Positions 29,191 through 37,492 of a stretch of DNA of 64,000 nucleotides are shown here, one piece after another. How positions within the stretch are numbered: the first letter of the stretch is position 1; each line of letters begins with the position of its first letter. Source of the DNA: Streptomyces sp. ISL-12 (GTDB lineage: Bacteria > Actinomycetota > Actinomycetes > Streptomycetales > Streptomycetaceae); assembly GCF_018614415.1 (NCBI RefSeq), contig NZ_JAGGOO010000006.1, positions 1-64,000 on the forward strand, written 5' to 3'. Below the pieces are notes generated by a model, which saw only the letters and a program-made list of their open reading frames with translations, did no database searches and was not told the origin of the DNA. A program made the translations under genes and the position numbers.

Positions 29191-30885
29191 TCAGCTCGCC
29201 GCCGAGCCGTTCTCGTCCAGCAGCTTCTTGTACCAGTCGCGGAGCTTGTCGCCGCCCTTGCTGCGCCACTCCGAGACGGCCTGCTGGACCTCGCTCATCT
29301 TCTTGCGGCCCCGGACGAAGTCGTCCTCCATCTGCTCGAAGTCGCTGGAGAGGTTGGTGTACCGGGAGGGCTCGGTGACCTGCATGCCGTAGAAGGAGGA
29401 CTTCTTGGTGAAGGCGCCCATCCGCTGCTGCCACTCGACCTGGCCCTTGGCGACCTCGGGGAAGTCGGGGTGGGCGACGGTCGGGGCGGGGCTGGCCAGC
29501 ATGACGTAGGCGTTCATCACGTCGATGTTGCCCTGGTCGGTCTTGGTGGGGACGCCGTCCTTGACGGTGTAGTGGGTGCCCTCGACGCCGTAGTTGGTGG
29601 CCATGTACTCCTTGGTGCCGTACGGCGCCGCCGTGACGTTGGCCGCGGCCAGCACGTCCTTGATCACCGACTCCGACGCCTTCTTGTTCACGAAGGCCCA
29701 GATGCCGGCGGGCTGTTCGGCCCAGAGCACCGGGTCGCCGCCGTCGTGGCCCCAGATGTCCATGCCCCAGATCTTGAACTCCGGGTTCTGGGTGGCCTGT
29801 TCGGCGGTGCGGCTCCACCACTGGCTCATGTTCTGGACGTAGACGAGGAACTCGCCCTTGGCGAACTTCGGCCCGGGGTCGGTGGCCTGGCTCTTGCCGA
29901 GTTCGGCGTCGGGGTGGACGACGCCGGCGGCGAAGAGCTTGCGGGTCCACTCCAGCGCTTCGAGGTACTCGTCCGTCTCGAAGCGGCAGATCATCTTGCC
30001 GTCGACCAGGTTCCAGCCGAGCGGCTTCTCGTTGGCGGAGAGCACGCCGAACGCCTGGAAGGCGGTCCACTTCATGTCCAGACAGGCCCAGCGCTTGGCC
30101 TTGGCGTTGGTGGCGTCCTTGGCCCAGGCCATGAACTCGGCGCAGGAGGTGGGGACTTCGTATCCCTCTTTCTCGAAGATGTCCTGCCGGTAGAGGGGGA
30201 CGAGCCCGGTGACGTACGGCTGGGGCTGGGGCAGGCCGCGCAGCTTGCCGCCGAAGATCGAGCGCTGCCAGGCGTCGGTGGGGATGGCGGCGAGGTTCGG
30301 GTAGTCCTTGACGGCGTCGCCGGACAGGTAGGGGCCGAGGTCGGCGAACTTGGAGATGATGGCGCTGGGGATCTTGCCGTTGAGGTTCCAGCTGGGGACG
30401 ACCACCACGTCCGGTACGTCGCTGGAGGCGAGGACCGCGCCGAGCTTCTGCTCGTAGGTGTTGCCGTCCTGGTTCTGCCACTTGATGTCGACGCCGATCA
30501 TGTCGTTCATCGCCTTGTAGTAGGCGTTGTCCGACTTCGGCGGGGAGCCCCAGAACGGGGACATGATGGTGACCTGGCCGCCCTTGCCGAGCTTCTTCGG
30601 CACCGAGGTCTTCAGGTCGGCGACGGCGAGCTTGCTGGTGAAGCCGACCGCCGAGCCGTTCTTGGACGGGATGTCGGGGCTCACCACGTTGCTGGCCACA
30701 TAGGCCGGCAGCAGCTTCTTGGCGTCCTTGCCCGCGGTCGTGCCCTCGCGCGAGCCGCTGTCCGTGCCGCCACAGGCGCTCAGCAGGGGCATCCCGCCCG
30801 CCACCGCGGCGGCGGCGACCGCCGAGGAGGCGAGGAAACTTCTCCGGCTCGGCGCGGAGGTGGCGGAGGCGGCGTTCGGCGTCAT
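29191..30885 (-). CDS. Extracellular sugar-binding lipoprotein (LplA type)
   Basis: 564 aa. Twin-arginine signal SRRSFLASS, hydrophobic stretch and lipobox LLSAC, so it is exported (probably Tat) and lipid-anchored. The mature part is a large type-1 solute-binding protein of the LplA/YtcQ class (about 540 residues, longer than MalE), rich in Trp around WSRTAEQATQNPEFKIWGMDIWGH, fitting an oligosaccharide ligand. First gene of the six-gene operon; its promoter carries the LacI operator. ATG with GAAGGG upstream. Confidence 0.93.
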   Translation of the reverse strand: MTPNAASATSAPSRRSFLASSAVAAAAVAGGMPLLSACGGTDSGSREGTTAGKDAKKLLPAYVASNVVSPDIPSKNGSAVGFTSKLAVADLKTSVPKKLGKGGQVTIMSPFWGSPPKSDNAYYKAMNDMIGVDIKWQNQDGNTYEQKLGAVLASSDVPDVVVVPSWNLNGKIPSAIISKFADLGPYLSGDAVKDYPNLAAIPTDAWQRSIFGGKLRGLPQPQPYVTGLVPLYRQDIFEKEGYEVPTSCAEFMAWAKDATNAKAKRWACLDMKWTAFQAFGVLSANEKPLGWNLVDGKMICRFETDEYLEALEWTRKLFAAGVVHPDAELGKSQATDPGPKFAKGEFLVYVQNMSQWWSRTAEQATQNPEFKIWGMDIWGHDGGDPVLWAEQPAGIWAFVNKKASESVIKDVLAAANVTAAPYGTKEYMATNYGVEGTHYTVKDGVPTKTDQGNIDVMNAYVMLASPAPTVAHPDFPEVAKGQVEWQQRMGAFTKKSSFYGMQVTEPSRYTNLSSDFEQMEDDFVRGRKKMSEVQQAVSEWRSKGGDKLRDWYKKLLDENGSAAS

Positions 30886-31008
30886 TGCGTCAACCCTTCA
30901 TGGCGCACCAGGACACCCGGCGGTGGCCGTCGGCTGCGGTGTCTTGAGTGGAACTCGCTGAGCTGGGAGTGGAGCGGGCGGGGCGGGAGGTGCCCACAGG
31001 CCCTCACC

Positions 31009-31024
31009 GTCGAAGCGCTTCGAT
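31009..31024. promoter_or_regulatory. LacI operator O3 at the importer operon promoter
   Basis: GTCGAAGCGCTTCGAT with a 14-bp perfect palindrome (31010-31023). It lies immediately downstream of the minus-strand -10, overlapping the expected transcription start. Confidence 0.87.
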
Positions 31025-31033
31025 GTTGCAGCG

Positions 31034-31062
31034 AGGTTAAGTGAACACGAGGGTGGGCACAA
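31034..31062 (-). promoter_or_regulatory. Promoter of the importer/hydrolase operon
   Basis: Minus strand TTGTGC (31057-31062), 17-bp spacer, TAACCT (31034-31039). The downstream operator explains repression. Confidence 0.65.
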
Positions 31063-31162
31063 GAGTCGTTTCCAAGATTCCTCGGAGGTGTGCGGGGCCG
31101 CTCGGGCCAGCGCAGCGCCCCCTGTGCTGGCTGTGAAGGTGGACGGAACGGCCCGCCGCGTC

Positions 31163-31191
31163 TTGACACCCGGCCTTCGCCGACTGAGCAT
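31163..31191 (+). promoter_or_regulatory. Promoter of the GH3 gene
   Basis: TTGACA (31163-31168), 17-bp spacer, GAGCAT (31186-31191). Perfect -35, weak -10; the operator O4 begins within the -10. Confidence 0.5.
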
Positions 31192-31204
31192 CGAAGCGCT
31201 TCGA
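31191..31204. promoter_or_regulatory. LacI operator O4 at the GH3 promoter
   Basis: Perfect 14-bp palindrome TCGAAGCGCTTCGA, identical in core to O1 and O3. Confidence 0.87.
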
Positions 31205-31251
31205 AAGCCGCTTCGGAAGCGCATCGCCGCACATCGCAAGGGGAATCCCAC

Positions 31252-34077
31252 GTGACCGCACCCACGCCGCCCACACCGCCTTTCCGCGATCCGCGCACGC
31301 CGGTCGCGGAGCGCGTCGACGACCTGCTGTCGCGGCTCACGCTCGACGAGAAGATCGGATTTCTGCACCAGTTCACGCCGGGCGTGGACCGCCTGGGCGT
31401 CGCCGCCTTCCGCACCGGCCAGGAGGCACTGCACGGCGTGGCCTGGATGGGCCCGGCGACGGTGTTCCCGCAGGCCGTCGGTCTCGGCGCCACCTGGAAC
31501 GAGGAGCTGGTCCGCCGGGTCGGCGAGGCCGTCTCCGCCGAGGTCCGCGCGATGCGCGCCCGCGACGAGCGGGTCGGCCTCAACGTCTGGGCCCCGGTCG
31601 TCAACCTGCTGCGCCACCCCCTGTGGGGCCGCAACGAGGAGGGCTACTCCGAGGACCCGAGGCTGACCTCGGCGATCGCCACCGCCTACACCCGCGGTCT
31701 GCGCGGCAGTCATCCGACCTACTGGCGCACCGCCCCCGTGCTGAAGCACTGGCTCGCCCACAACAACGAGACCGACCGCGACACCGCGTCCTCCTCGGTC
31801 CGCCCCCGCGTCCTGCACGAGTACGACCTGCGCGCCTTCCGGGAGACGGTCGAGGCGGGCGCGGTGGCCGGGGTGATGCCGGCCTACAACCTGGTCAACG
31901 GCCGCCCCAACCACGTCTCCCCCTACCTGGCCCAGCACCTGCGCGCCTGGACCGACGAGGAGCTGCTGGTCTGCTCGGACGCGGGCGCCCCCTCCAACCT
32001 GGTCGACTCCGAGCACTACTTCGACACCCACGAGGAGGCGACGGCCGCCGCGCTGAAGGCCGGGGTCGACAGCTTCACCGACCACGGCACCGACTCGACA
32101 CTGATCACCGCACGGGTGCGCGGCGCGCTGGAGCGGGGCCTGCTGACCGAGGCCGACATCGACACGGCGGTGCGCCGGCAGCTCTCGGTCCGCTTCCGCC
32201 TCGGCGAGTTCGACGGCCACGAGGAGGCGGGCGCCTTCGACACCCCGGAACACCGGGCGCTGGCCCAGGAGGCGGCCGAGCAGGCGATCGTCCTGCTGAA
32301 GAACGAGGGCGGCCTGCTGCCGCTGGCCCCCGGCAGCCGCCTCGCGGTCGTCGGACTCCTCGCCGACGAGTGCAAGCTCGACTGGTACAGCGGCACCCTG
32401 CTCCACCGCTCCACCCCGCTGGAGGGCCTGTACGAGCGGTTCGGCGCCGGACAGACCGAGTTCGCGGAGGGCGTGGACCGGGTCCGGCTGCGCACCTCGG
32501 CCGGTACGTTCCTGTACGTCCCGCCGGCCGGCGACGACGCCCCCGCGCCGGCGGACGAGGGCGCCCTCGACCCCGCGCTGCTGGCCGGCCGCACCGATCT
32601 GCCGCCGCTCACCACCGACGCCACCGGCACCGAACTCGCCCTGGTCGACTGGGGCGAGGGCGTGCTGACCCTGCGCGCGCCGGACGGGCGGTACCTGTCG
32701 GTGGCCGAGGACGGGTACCTGCGCGCCTCGGCCGACCAGCCGGGCGGCTGGGTGGTGCAGGAGACGTTCCGGCTGGAACCGCACGGCGACGGCCACCTCC
32801 TCAGGCACACGGGAACGGGGCACCATGTAGCGGTGACCGCCGACGGCGTGAAGGTTGCCGCGTCCGGCGGGGAGGTTTTCGCGCTGGAGACCGTCGAGCG
32901 CGGCGAGGAGGCGGTGGCGCGGGCCGCCGCCCGGGCCGACGTGGTGCTGGTGGTGGCGGGCAACGACCCGCACATCAACGGCCGCGAGACCGAGGACCGC
33001 ACCACGCTGCGGCTCCCCGCCCACCAGGAACGGCTGCTGCGCGCCGCCCGGGACGCCAACCCGCGCACGGTGCTGGCGCTGGTCTCCGCCTACCCGTACG
33101 CGGTCGACGCCGAGCCGCTCCCGGCGGTGCTGTGGACCGCGCACGGCGGCCAGGCGGCCGGCACCGCCCTGGCCCGCGTACTGGCCGGTGACGTCTCCCC
33201 CGCCGGACGCCTGCCGCAGACCTGGTACGCCGACGACCGGGACCTGCCCGACCTGCTCGACTACGACGTCGTCGGCTCCCGGCAGACGTACCTGTACTTC
33301 GAGGGGACGCCGCTGTTCCCGTTCGGGCACGGGCTGTCGTACGCGTCGTTCGGCTACGGCGACCTGCGCGCGGAGGCCGGTGACGGCTCGGTGCGGGTCT
33401 CGTTCACGGTGACCAACACCGGCGACGTCACCGCCGACGAGGTGGCCCAGCTGTACACCCGGGCCGAGCAGCCGTCGGTGCCGCGTCCGCGCCGCGAGCT
33501 GCTCGCCCACCGCCGCGTCACCCTCGCGCCGGGGGCCTGTGCCGAGGTCTCCTTCACCGTCCCGCTGTCCGCCTTCGCGTACTGGGACGTGGCGCACGGC
33601 CGGTGGCGGCTGGAGCCCGGCCCGTACGCGCTGCTGGTGGGCGCCTCCAGCGAGGACGTCCGGCTGCGGACGACGCTCACCCTGGACGGGGAGCCGGCCG
33701 CGCCGCGCCCGGTGCGCGAACGGGGCCTGCCGGCCGCCGACTTCGACGAGCAGAGCGGCACGGAGATCGTGGACCGGACCAGGGAGTCGGGCGACGCGGT
33801 GACGCCGACGGCCGACAAGTCAGGCGAACTCCTCTACCGCGCCTGCGACTTCGGCCCCGGTGTGGCCTCGGTGACGGTCGAGGTGGCGGGCGAGGGCGTG
33901 GTGGAACTGTCCCTGGACGGCGGTCCGGTGCGGGCCGTGCTGTCGACGGACACGCCGACCCCGGGACCGTACGACTACGTCTCCCTGACCACCGGCCTGG
34001 CCGCCGAGGGCGTGCACGACCTGCGGGTGGGGCTGCGGGGGCCGGTGCGGCTGGCGGGGGTCGGGTTCTCGGCCTGA
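31252..34077 (+). CDS. GH3 glycoside hydrolase (beta-glucosidase/beta-xylosidase) with inserted beta-trefoil-like domain
   Basis: 941 aa from a GTG with AAGGGGA upstream; no signal peptide. N-terminal TIM barrel with nucleophile Asp243 in ELLVCSDAGAP, the (alpha/beta)6 sandwich split in two, and a fibronectin-III-like domain (about 690-800: SFTVTNTGDVTADEVAQLY). Residues about 413-545 form an insert containing LTLRAPDGRYLSVAEDGYLR and HHVAVTADGVKVAAS, which look like beta-trefoil/fascin-type repeats. A further C-terminal domain (about 840-941, VTVEVAGEGVVELSLDGGPV) resembles a CBM6-like beta sandwich. It probably hydrolyses imported beta-linked oligosaccharides to monosaccharides. Divergent from the importer operon and shares its repressor. 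Confidence 0.92.
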   Translation: MTAPTPPTPPFRDPRTPVAERVDDLLSRLTLDEKIGFLHQFTPGVDRLGVAAFRTGQEALHGVAWMGPATVFPQAVGLGATWNEELVRRVGEAVSAEVRAMRARDERVGLNVWAPVVNLLRHPLWGRNEEGYSEDPRLTSAIATAYTRGLRGSHPTYWRTAPVLKHWLAHNNETDRDTASSSVRPRVLHEYDLRAFRETVEAGAVAGVMPAYNLVNGRPNHVSPYLAQHLRAWTDEELLVCSDAGAPSNLVDSEHYFDTHEEATAAALKAGVDSFTDHGTDSTLITARVRGALERGLLTEADIDTAVRRQLSVRFRLGEFDGHEEAGAFDTPEHRALAQEAAEQAIVLLKNEGGLLPLAPGSRLAVVGLLADECKLDWYSGTLLHRSTPLEGLYERFGAGQTEFAEGVDRVRLRTSAGTFLYVPPAGDDAPAPADEGALDPALLAGRTDLPPLTTDATGTELALVDWGEGVLTLRAPDGRYLSVAEDGYLRASADQPGGWVVQETFRLEPHGDGHLLRHTGTGHHVAVTADGVKVAASGGEVFALETVERGEEAVARAAARADVVLVVAGNDPHINGRETEDRTTLRLPAHQERLLRAARDANPRTVLALVSAYPYAVDAEPLPAVLWTAHGGQAAGTALARVLAGDVSPAGRLPQTWYADDRDLPDLLDYDVVGSRQTYLYFEGTPLFPFGHGLSYASFGYGDLRAEAGDGSVRVSFTVTNTGDVTADEVAQLYTRAEQPSVPRPRRELLAHRRVTLAPGACAEVSFTVPLSAFAYWDVAHGRWRLEPGPYALLVGASSEDVRLRTTLTLDGEPAAPRPVRERGLPAADFDEQSGTEIVDRTRESGDAVTPTADKSGELLYRACDFGPGVASVTVEVAGEGVVELSLDGGPVRAVLSTDTPTPGPYDYVSLTTGLAAEGVHDLRVGLRGPVRLAGVGFSA

Positions 34078-34115
34078 TCAGGGTCTTCGCCCGATGACCG
34101 ACGGCGATGACCGAC

Positions 34116-34157
34116 GGCGACGGCGGGGCGTGCCGGTCCGCACGTCCCGCCGTCGCC
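34116..34157. terminator. Bidirectional terminator between GH3 and aldehyde dehydrogenase 1
   Basis: Eighteen-bp stem (one G-T wobble) with loop CGGTCC. It lies 38 nt after the GH3 stop and 7 nt after the convergent aldehyde dehydrogenase stop; a 13-bp tandem GATGACCGACGGC precedes it. Confidence 0.85.
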
Positions 34158-34164
34158 GGTGCCG

Positions 34165-35610
34165 TCAGAGCGCGAGCCCGGTGAGCACCATGACCCGCTC
34201 ATAGGTGTAGTCCTCCATCGCGAACCGCACGCCCTCGCGGCCCACCCCGGACTGCTTGACGCCGCCGTACGGCATCTGGTCGGCGCGGTACGAGGGGACG
34301 TCGCCGATGACGACGCCGCCGACCTCCAGGGCGCGGTGGGCGCGGAAGGCGGCCTGGAGGTCGTGGGTGAAGACGCCCGCCTGGAGGCCGTACTTGGAGT
34401 CGTTGACGGCGGCGAACGCCTCCGCCTCGCCGTTCACCTTCTGCACGCTGAGGACCGGGCCGAAGACCTCCTCGCGGGCGAGGGTGGTGCCGGCCGGCAG
34501 GTCGGTGAGGACGGTCGGCGCGTAGGAGGCGCCGTCGCGCTGCCCGCCGGTGGCGAGCGTGGCGCCGTCCGCCACGGCCTCCCGCACCCACGCCTCGACC
34601 CGCTGCGCCGCGGCCTCGCTGACCAGCGGGCCGACGTCGGTCTTGTCGTCGGACGGGTCGCCGGTGACCTGGGCCTCCACGGCGGCGACGATGCGCGGCA
34701 GCAGCCGGTCGTACACGGCGGCGTCGGCGATGACGCGCTGCACGGAGATGCAGGACTGGCCGCCCTGGTAGTTGGAGAAGGCGGCGATGCGCTGCGCGGC
34801 CTTGTCCAGGTCCTCGTCGCCGGCCCAGTCGGCCAGCACGACGGCCGCGCCGTTGCCGCCCAGCTCCAGGGTGCAGTGCTTGCGCGGCACCGAGTCCATG
34901 ATCGCGTATCCGACCTGCTCGGAGCCGGTGAAGGAGATCACCGGCAGCCGCTCGTCCTGGACCAGGGCGGGCATCCGGTCGTTGGGGACCGGCAGGACGC
35001 TCCAGGAGCCGGCCGGCAGCTCGGTCTCGGCGAGCAGTTCGCCCAGGAGCAGGGCGGAGAGGGGGGTGGCCGGGGCCGGCTTGAGGATGATGGGGGCGCC
35101 GGCGGCGATCGCGGGGGCGACCTTGTGGGCGCACAGGTTCAGCGGGAAGTTGAACGGCGCGATGCCGAGCACGGCGCCCTTGGGGAAGCGGCGGGTGAGG
35201 GCGAGCCGGCCCTGGCCGCCCGCGTCGGTGTCCAGGCGCTGGGCCTCGCCGCCGTTGAACCGGCGGGCCTCCTCGGTGGCGAACCGGAAGACGGAGACCG
35301 CCCGCCCGACCTCGCCGCGGGCCCACTTGACGGGCTTGCCGTTCTCGGCGGAGATGAGCTGGGCGATCTCCTCGGTGCGCTCCGCGAGACGCCGGGCGAC
35401 GTGGTCGAGGGCGGCGGCCCGGACGTGGGCCGGGGTGGCGGCGAACTCGTCCCGTACGGCGTGGGCGGCGGCCACCGCCTCCTCGACCTGCGCCCGGCTC
35501 GGGACGCTCACGGCGCCGACGAGGCGGCCGTCCCACGGGGAGGTGACGTCGAAGCTGTCCTCGCCGGTGGCCTGGCGGCCGGCGAGCCAGAAGGCGTGGG
35601 TGGAGGTCAT
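34165..35610 (-). CDS. NAD(P)+-dependent aldehyde dehydrogenase 1
   Basis: 481 aa of the ALDH superfamily. Cofactor-binding region (GIAPFNFPLNLCAHKVAPAI), FTGSEQVGYAI, catalytic Glu in LELGGNG and catalytic Cys287 in GGQSCISVQRV are present; the C-terminal MPYGGVKQSGVGREG is typical. This subgroup is close to succinate-semialdehyde or glyceraldehyde-3-phosphate-type ALDHs, and the neighbourhood (PucR regulator, gabT, polyamine genes) favours a semialdehyde substrate. The ATG at 35610 (MTSTHAFWLAG) was chosen; the upstream extension is not conserved-looking. Convergent with GH3. Confidence 0.9.
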   Translation of the reverse strand: MTSTHAFWLAGRQATGEDSFDVTSPWDGRLVGAVSVPSRAQVEEAVAAAHAVRDEFAATPAHVRAAALDHVARRLAERTEEIAQLISAENGKPVKWARGEVGRAVSVFRFATEEARRFNGGEAQRLDTDAGGQGRLALTRRFPKGAVLGIAPFNFPLNLCAHKVAPAIAAGAPIILKPAPATPLSALLLGELLAETELPAGSWSVLPVPNDRMPALVQDERLPVISFTGSEQVGYAIMDSVPRKHCTLELGGNGAAVVLADWAGDEDLDKAAQRIAAFSNYQGGQSCISVQRVIADAAVYDRLLPRIVAAVEAQVTGDPSDDKTDVGPLVSEAAAQRVEAWVREAVADGATLATGGQRDGASYAPTVLTDLPAGTTLAREEVFGPVLSVQKVNGEAEAFAAVNDSKYGLQAGVFTHDLQAAFRAHRALEVGGVVIGDVPSYRADQMPYGGVKQSGVGREGVRFAMEDYTYERVMVLTGLAL

Positions 35611-35749
35611 GTCGGGTTCCGGCCCTTCCCGTCGGGGGTGTGTACGTGGGGTGCTGGGTCCACGGTAGGGGCGGGGCGGCAGGGGGGCGTTTGTCCTGTC
35701 TGTAGTGAGTGGGGTGGGTCGATGCGCCGGAATGGCCACACCCGGCGTC

Positions 35750-35769
35750 CCGGAGCGGCCACGCTCCGG
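35750..35769 (-). terminator. Hairpin downstream of the PucR-type regulator
   Basis: CCGGAGC / GCTCCGG, 7 bp, with a 6-nt loop, flanked by direct repeats CCGGCGTCCCGG and CCGGCGTACCGG. It is 26 nt past the regulator stop. Confidence 0.45.
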
Positions 35770-35794
35770 CGTACCGGAACGCCGCGCCCCGGCG

Positions 35795-37381
35795 TCAGTG
35801 GGCCGCCGTCGCCTTCAGCGCCAGCCACAGTTCCATCCGTACGTCCGGGTCGTCGAGGGAGCGGCCGAGGATCTCCTCGACGCGGCGCATCCGGTAGCGC
35901 AGGGTGTGCCGGTGGACGCCGAGGTCGGCGGCGGCCGCGTCCCACTGGCCGTGCCGCGACAGCCAGGCCCGCAGCGAGGCGACCAGGTCGCCGCGGCCGG
36001 TGGCGTCGTGGTCGCGCAGGGCGCGCAGCAGCCCGTCGGCGAAGGCGCGCACGGCGTCGTCCGCGAGCAGCGGCAGCACCGAGCCGGCCGCGAGCCGCTC
36101 GTGCTCGACGCAGATCCGGCCGCGCCGCCGCGCCACCGACAGCGCCTGTTCGGCCTGCTTGTACGCGGCCGAGGCGCCGATCGGCCCGGACGGCGCCGAC
36201 AGTCCGGCGACCCACGCCTCCTCGTCGCCGCCGGCCGGGGCGTCCGGCACCGTCCGCCCCGCCTCCAGCGCCGCCGCGTACTCCGTGCAGGCGGCGACCG
36301 CCGCTCCCCCGTCGGCGGCCAGCACCACCAGCCGCTCGCCCTGCGGCACCACCAGCACCGCTTCGCCGGCCCGGGCCGCGGCGGCCTCGACGACCTCGGC
36401 GAGGGCGCCGGGCGGCTCGCCGCCGGCCGGCACCGGTTCGGCGACGACCAGCCGGAAGGGCGCGTCGAGCAGTGCGCCGTAGAGGTCGCCTGCGACGGTC
36501 CGGGCATGGTCGGGTTCGCCGGCCAGCAGCATGCCGAGGACGGCCGTGCCGATGCGCTGCTCGGCGGCGTGCAGGGAGCGGGAGCGTTCCGTGGTCAGGG
36601 TCAGCAGCGCGACGGCCGAGTGCAGGGCGTAGCGCTCGGCGGTGCCGAGGGGGGCGGCGGTGCCGACGGCGAGGGCGGCGCGGGGGCGGCGGGAGGTGCC
36701 GATGGAGTGCAGCTCGACCCGGTCGGTGTCGCCGCCCGGTTCCGTGCCGCCGACGACCGCGGAGGCGGGGGCGGGCCGCTCCCGCAGCCGCCGTACGTCC
36801 GCGGTGAGCCGGGCGGCGCGGCGGCCGGCCCACTCGGGTGCCGCGGCCACCACCTCGCCGGAGGCGTCGTACAGCGCCGCCCAGCCGTCGACCTGGGCGG
36901 CCAGCGCGGCCAGCAGCCCTTCCGGGCCGTCGGCGAGGGCCCGCCTGGTCAGCTCCCGCTGGGCGGCGAAGCCGTCGGTCACCGCCCGGTACTGGTCGGC
37001 GGCGATCGCGGCGGAGACGGCCTTGCTGATGGCGAGGAACGGGGTGCGGCGCGGCACCTCCAGCAGGGGCAGCCCCTCCTGCTCGGCGGCGTCGACGAGG
37101 GCGGCCGGAACATCCTCGTAATGCACCCCGACGGCGAACCCGAGCCCGACCACCCCCGCGCCGGCCAGCCGCTTCACATAACGCCGCATCGCCTCCGGGT
37201 CCTCGGCGTCCAGCTTCAGCGCGGTGATCAGCAGCAGTTCCCCGCCCTCCATGTAGGGCACGGGGTCGGCCAGCTCGCTGGCGTGGGCCCAGCGCACGGG
37301 CACGTCCAGGCGGTCCCGGCCCGCCCGCACGGTCAGCTTCAGCGCGGAGTGGTGGACCAGCGAGGCGAGGGTCGGGGGCAT
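35795..37381 (-). CDS. PucR-family transcriptional regulator
   Basis: 528 aa. N-terminal PucR domain (about 1-125: PPTLASLVHHSALKLTVRAG, VRWAHASELADPVPYMEGGE), a GGDEF-like/central region, and a C-terminal PucR-type HTH (about 470-525: SRHGQWDAAAADLGVHRHTLRYRMRRVEEILG). Such regulators control purine, GABA or proline catabolism; the location next to ALDH1 and near gabT suggests a nitrogen-source or semialdehyde pathway. The ATG at 37381 has GGAGCGG upstream; the longer frame to 37462 lacks a ribosome binding site. Possible cotranscription with ALDH1, 184 bp downstream. Confidence 0.9.
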   Translation of the reverse strand: MPPTLASLVHHSALKLTVRAGRDRLDVPVRWAHASELADPVPYMEGGELLLITALKLDAEDPEAMRRYVKRLAGAGVVGLGFAVGVHYEDVPAALVDAAEQEGLPLLEVPRRTPFLAISKAVSAAIAADQYRAVTDGFAAQRELTRRALADGPEGLLAALAAQVDGWAALYDASGEVVAAAPEWAGRRAARLTADVRRLRERPAPASAVVGGTEPGGDTDRVELHSIGTSRRPRAALAVGTAAPLGTAERYALHSAVALLTLTTERSRSLHAAEQRIGTAVLGMLLAGEPDHARTVAGDLYGALLDAPFRLVVAEPVPAGGEPPGALAEVVEAAAARAGEAVLVVPQGERLVVLAADGGAAVAACTEYAAALEAGRTVPDAPAGGDEEAWVAGLSAPSGPIGASAAYKQAEQALSVARRRGRICVEHERLAAGSVLPLLADDAVRAFADGLLRALRDHDATGRGDLVASLRAWLSRHGQWDAAAADLGVHRHTLRYRMRRVEEILGRSLDDPDVRMELWLALKATAAH

Positions 37382-37492
37382 GGGTCCGCTCCGCGTCGGT
37401 GGTGTGCGACCAGTGAAGTCTTGGCCGCGGCGTATGAACGGCCTGTGTCGATTCTGCCTCACTGTACGATCCCGGCGCGGCGGCCGGGACGG

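Larger units (their letters stand above)
30886..31251. other. Divergent regulatory region between the importer operon and GH3
   Basis: 366 bp without a gene. Contains two divergent promoters, two perfect LacI operators 181 bp apart (centre to centre) and a smaller palindrome CGCTTCGGAAGCG at 31209-31221. Confidence 0.7.

Noticed and set aside
31009-31221. Repeated palindromes considered as a CRISPR or integron array
   Set aside because: Only operator-sized palindromes at promoters with irregular spacing; no repeat-spacer structure.
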